Shown here piece by piece: positions 51,214 to 51,392 of a stretch of DNA of 51,392 bases; positions within the stretch are counted from its first letter, which is position 1, and each line of letters starts with the position of its first letter. The notes below the pieces were generated by a model. That model saw only the letters and a list, made by a program, of their open reading frames with translations. It made no database searches and was not told where the DNA came from. The stretch is from the NCBI RefSeq assembly GCF_000411975.1, contig NZ_ASXG01000106.1:8835-60226 (forward strand), in the 5' to 3' direction. A program made the position numbers and the translations under genes. The stretch comes from Amycolatopsis orientalis DSM 43388. Its GTDB lineage: Bacteria; Actinomycetota; Actinomycetes; Mycobacteriales; Pseudonocardiaceae.

Positions 51214-51392
51214 GTGCCGTGCTGGCTGCTGCGGAGGGCGGGCAGGGGGTGCCTGCCGGGGTGTTGGTGCTCGCGCTGGTGGTATTCGTCGCGGTGATCC
51301 GGGTGCTGCGGTGGATCGCGGGGGTGGCGGTGCGGGTGGCGGCTTCGGTGGCGGCGGTTTCCGGGCTGGTGGTGGGGGTGGCCGGGGTTGGG
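51210..51392 (+). CDS. hydrophobic protein, cut by window end
   Basis: The first 61 codons of a frame that remains open at the window end. After a short polar start there is a hydrophobic run (VLVLALVVFVAVIRVL, about residues 18-33), and the rest is Val/Ala-rich, so it is a membrane protein. The ATG overlaps the preceding stop. Nothing more can be said without the rest. Confidence 0.65.
   Translation, partial: MSAVLAAAEGGQGVPAGVLVLALVVFVAVIRVLRWIAGVAVRVAASVAAVSGLVVGVAGVG

Overview
The window is very GC-rich actinobacterial chromosome. Starts are often GTG or TTG, and neighbouring genes usually overlap by 1-4 bases (GTGA, ATGA, TGATG). The gene orders alaS-ruvX-mltG-aroE, aroC-aroK-aroB-aroQ-pepQ-efp-nusB-bldD-pyrR-pyrB-pyrC-carA-carB-pyrF and mihF-gmk-rpoZ-coaBC-metK-priA, together with a DasR/PTS locus, fit a filamentous actinomycete of the Pseudonocardiaceae, most likely Amycolatopsis or a close relative. 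The genus is inferred from memory of gene order and repeats; no search was run.

Layout. 1-453: gene-free repeats. 454-3143: an NADP oxidoreductase, an orphan class II tRNA-synthetase-like protein, a long hairpin and two small proteins ahead of alaS. 3225-9585: alaS, ruvX, mltG and aroE, tightly overlapped. 9630-13473: a GrpB-family protein, a frameshifted D-2-hydroxyacid dehydrogenase, a secreted alpha/beta-hydrolase lipoprotein and a beta-lactamase-fold hydrolase. 13597-16861: a complete PTS set (HPr, EIIC, EIIB, EIIA) around a DasR-type regulator with a near-perfect dre operator. 16911-20189: Rieske lipoprotein, small membrane protein, PPOX-type protein, AraC regulator and prepilin peptidase. 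20239-24191: shikimate operon, interrupted between aroK and aroB by a 39-bp minisatellite inside a possible Arg-rich reading frame. 24192-30207: 91-bp repeats, lipoprotein beta-propeller, B-4DMT protein, pepQ, efp, nusB and a 1.2-kb gene-free block with a 35-bp minisatellite. 30208-39549: bldD, then the pyrimidine operon with a recognisable PyrR-binding hairpin at the pyrR ribosome binding site. 39657-45878: mihF, gmk, rpoZ, coaBC, metK, a hairpin-rich spacer and a degenerate priA. After priA the conserved order stops.

45879-51392 is accessory: a repeat-rich spacer, a GNAT, and a divergent locus. On the minus strand lie an XRE regulator with an unrecognised sensor-like domain and a GT-A-like glycosyltransferase. 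On the plus strand lie a class III nucleotidyl-cyclase-like protein, a Crp/Fnr regulator and two small membrane proteins, the last cut by the window end. A good sigma-A-like promoter with TTCAG/CTGAA operator-like repeats lies between the arms. This is the best candidate here for an undescribed signalling module.

Most of the window is housekeeping: translation (alaS, efp), pyrimidine and aromatic biosynthesis, cell-wall synthesis (mltG) and DNA replication/recombination (ruvX, priA). Global regulators (DasR, BldD, PyrR) are visible with plausible cis sites. Long minus-strand reading frames opposite alaS-mltG, carB and priA are GC-skew shadows and are not annotated.
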